From Phytophthora sp. 'mugwort' (lineage: Eukaryota > Oomycota > Peronosporomycetes > Peronosporales > Peronosporaceae), in contig JAUCEF010000002.1 in NCBI GenBank assembly GCA_033558025.1, positions 2,294,001 through 2,358,000 of the forward strand: a stretch of DNA of 64,000 nt, written 5' to 3'. A program made the position numbers and the translations under genes. The notes below the pieces were generated by a model. The model had not been told where the DNA came from and did not search any database. It saw only the letters and a program-made list of their open reading frames with translations. This document shows positions 63,260-64,000 of the stretch, piece by piece (position 1 is the first letter of the stretch; every line of letters begins with the position of its first letter).

Positions 63260-64000
63260 GTCATGTTCCCACCTCTGCCAGGAACTGGGGCGTCCAAAAG
63301 GGGCGCCGGGATCCAAGAGAATCCAGTGAAGTTTTGGGAGCCGCTGACGTATTGAGCGACTCCCTAGAAGCGGTGGAAACAGAAGCTGCACCTGGTCGAG
63401 TGAGGCATTCCTTGCAGGATAGCCCTCGACCCCCGCCGGAATCTAGACCGGCGGCTGAGGCTTCAAGAGTGGCGGTGCCCGGAGGCACCGACCAGGTGGG
63501 TAACCGAGGTTCACACCGTGTCACCCAGACTGAAACTGGCGGAAGGCGCAGAATGTGCTTCCTGTGTGAGTGAGTTTGTTTACAACAGCTTGTCCATACC
63601 TTACCTGAAGAAGAAGCGGCGGAACGCTCTTCTTGTGTGTGTAACCTTGTTCCACACGAAACTCTAGAAGCTTTGGACGTCGTCAACGAGACGTCCACAG
63701 ACGTGGGTAACGAAGTAGCACGTCACGGTCGCCGTCGACGACAAAATCGACACCGCAAGTCAATCTGAATTCATTTCAGACTGGAGTAGCTTCAAGCGAC
63801 TCGGAACCGAGGGCCCGTGTTCTTCCGACGCGGCCTATCGAAGGGAGTTATCACATCCTCGACGACGAGAATCATTCATCCAGCTAGAGCCGCTGCCAGA
63901 GGTGTCAGAGCTCCTGAACCTCGAAGGGTTGACGCCGACAGATTTCCTGGCCGACCTGAAGCAGGAGAAATCGCGGAGGTGGTACTCTTGAAGCAAGACC
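63260..64000 (+). pseudogene. Linker between protease and RT, gypsy element
   Basis: Open frame at 63193-63573 (Arg/Pro/Ala-rich, disordered), then broken sequence to the window end including EPLPEVSELLNLEGLTPTDF near 63.9 kb, which leads towards the RT. The RT itself is outside the window. Confidence 0.5.

Larger units (their letters stand above)
61870..64000 (+). mobile_element. Internal 5' region of a Ty3/gypsy element (runs off the window)
   Basis: Continues from the LTR at 61434-61869 with Gag-like frames, a retropepsin and a linker. RT, integrase and 3' LTR should follow beyond 64000. The coding parts are already broken in the visible section. Confidence 0.8.

Noticed and set aside
1..64000. 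tRNA, rRNA or CRISPR features
   Set aside because: No cloverleaf-like or rRNA-like stretch and no regularly spaced short repeats were recognised; a dedicated tRNA search was not possible here.

Overview
The window looks like nuclear DNA of an oomycete (Phytophthora-like). Evidence: single-exon or lightly interrupted genes with 68-79 bp GT-AG introns, a tandem family of membrane-anchored GH5 glycosidases, and a dense load of nested eukaryotic transposons (LINEs carrying OTU-like domains, Ty3/gypsy elements, a PIF/Harbinger transposon, a Polinton/Maverick-type virus-like element). No bacterial operons, CRISPR arrays or rRNA were seen. The genus is inferred from gene and transposon style, not from a search.

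Layout. 0.67-9.8 kb: a decayed minus-strand LINE (ORF1 zinc knuckle, OTU-like domain with its catalytic Cys replaced, AP endonuclease, reverse transcriptase, RNase H). 10.3-20.2 kb: four full-length minus-strand GH5 paralogues plus one relic; the copies have 3, 0, 1 and 0 introns. 20.95-24.16 kb: a 1069-aa fusion of a class V aminotransferase/cysteine desulfurase-like domain with a TtcA-like tRNA thiolase domain. 41.8-44.2 kb: its stand-alone paralogue without the TtcA part.

The two desulfurase-like genes are separated by a nested insertion (24.66-about 40.85 kb). Two direct copies of one LTR flank an AT-rich 12.8-kb region carrying the gene set of a Polinton/Maverick or polinton-like virus: GIY-YIG nuclease, double-jelly-roll major capsid protein, adenain-like protease, penton-like minor capsid protein, A32/FtsK-type packaging ATPase, chromodomain integrase, and fibre proteins, one ending in a phage-type endosialidase-chaperone (Peptidase_S74) domain. 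No family-B DNA polymerase was found and nearly every gene is broken, so this is a fossil. The right LTR is in turn split by a 2.67-kb Harbinger transposon with near-perfect inverted repeats and a TTA target duplication.

44.2-64 kb is almost entirely transposon debris: a LINE 3' fragment, a minus-strand Ty3/gypsy element (49.07-55.38 kb) with a 1.03-kb inverted-repeat transposon inside its integrase, a second OTU-bearing LINE (about 56.0-61.4 kb) split by part of another LTR element, and the 5' end of a plus-strand gypsy element (61.43 kb to the window end) whose LTR is the same family that flanks the Polinton. The likely working host genes are the four GH5 genes and the two desulfurase-like genes.
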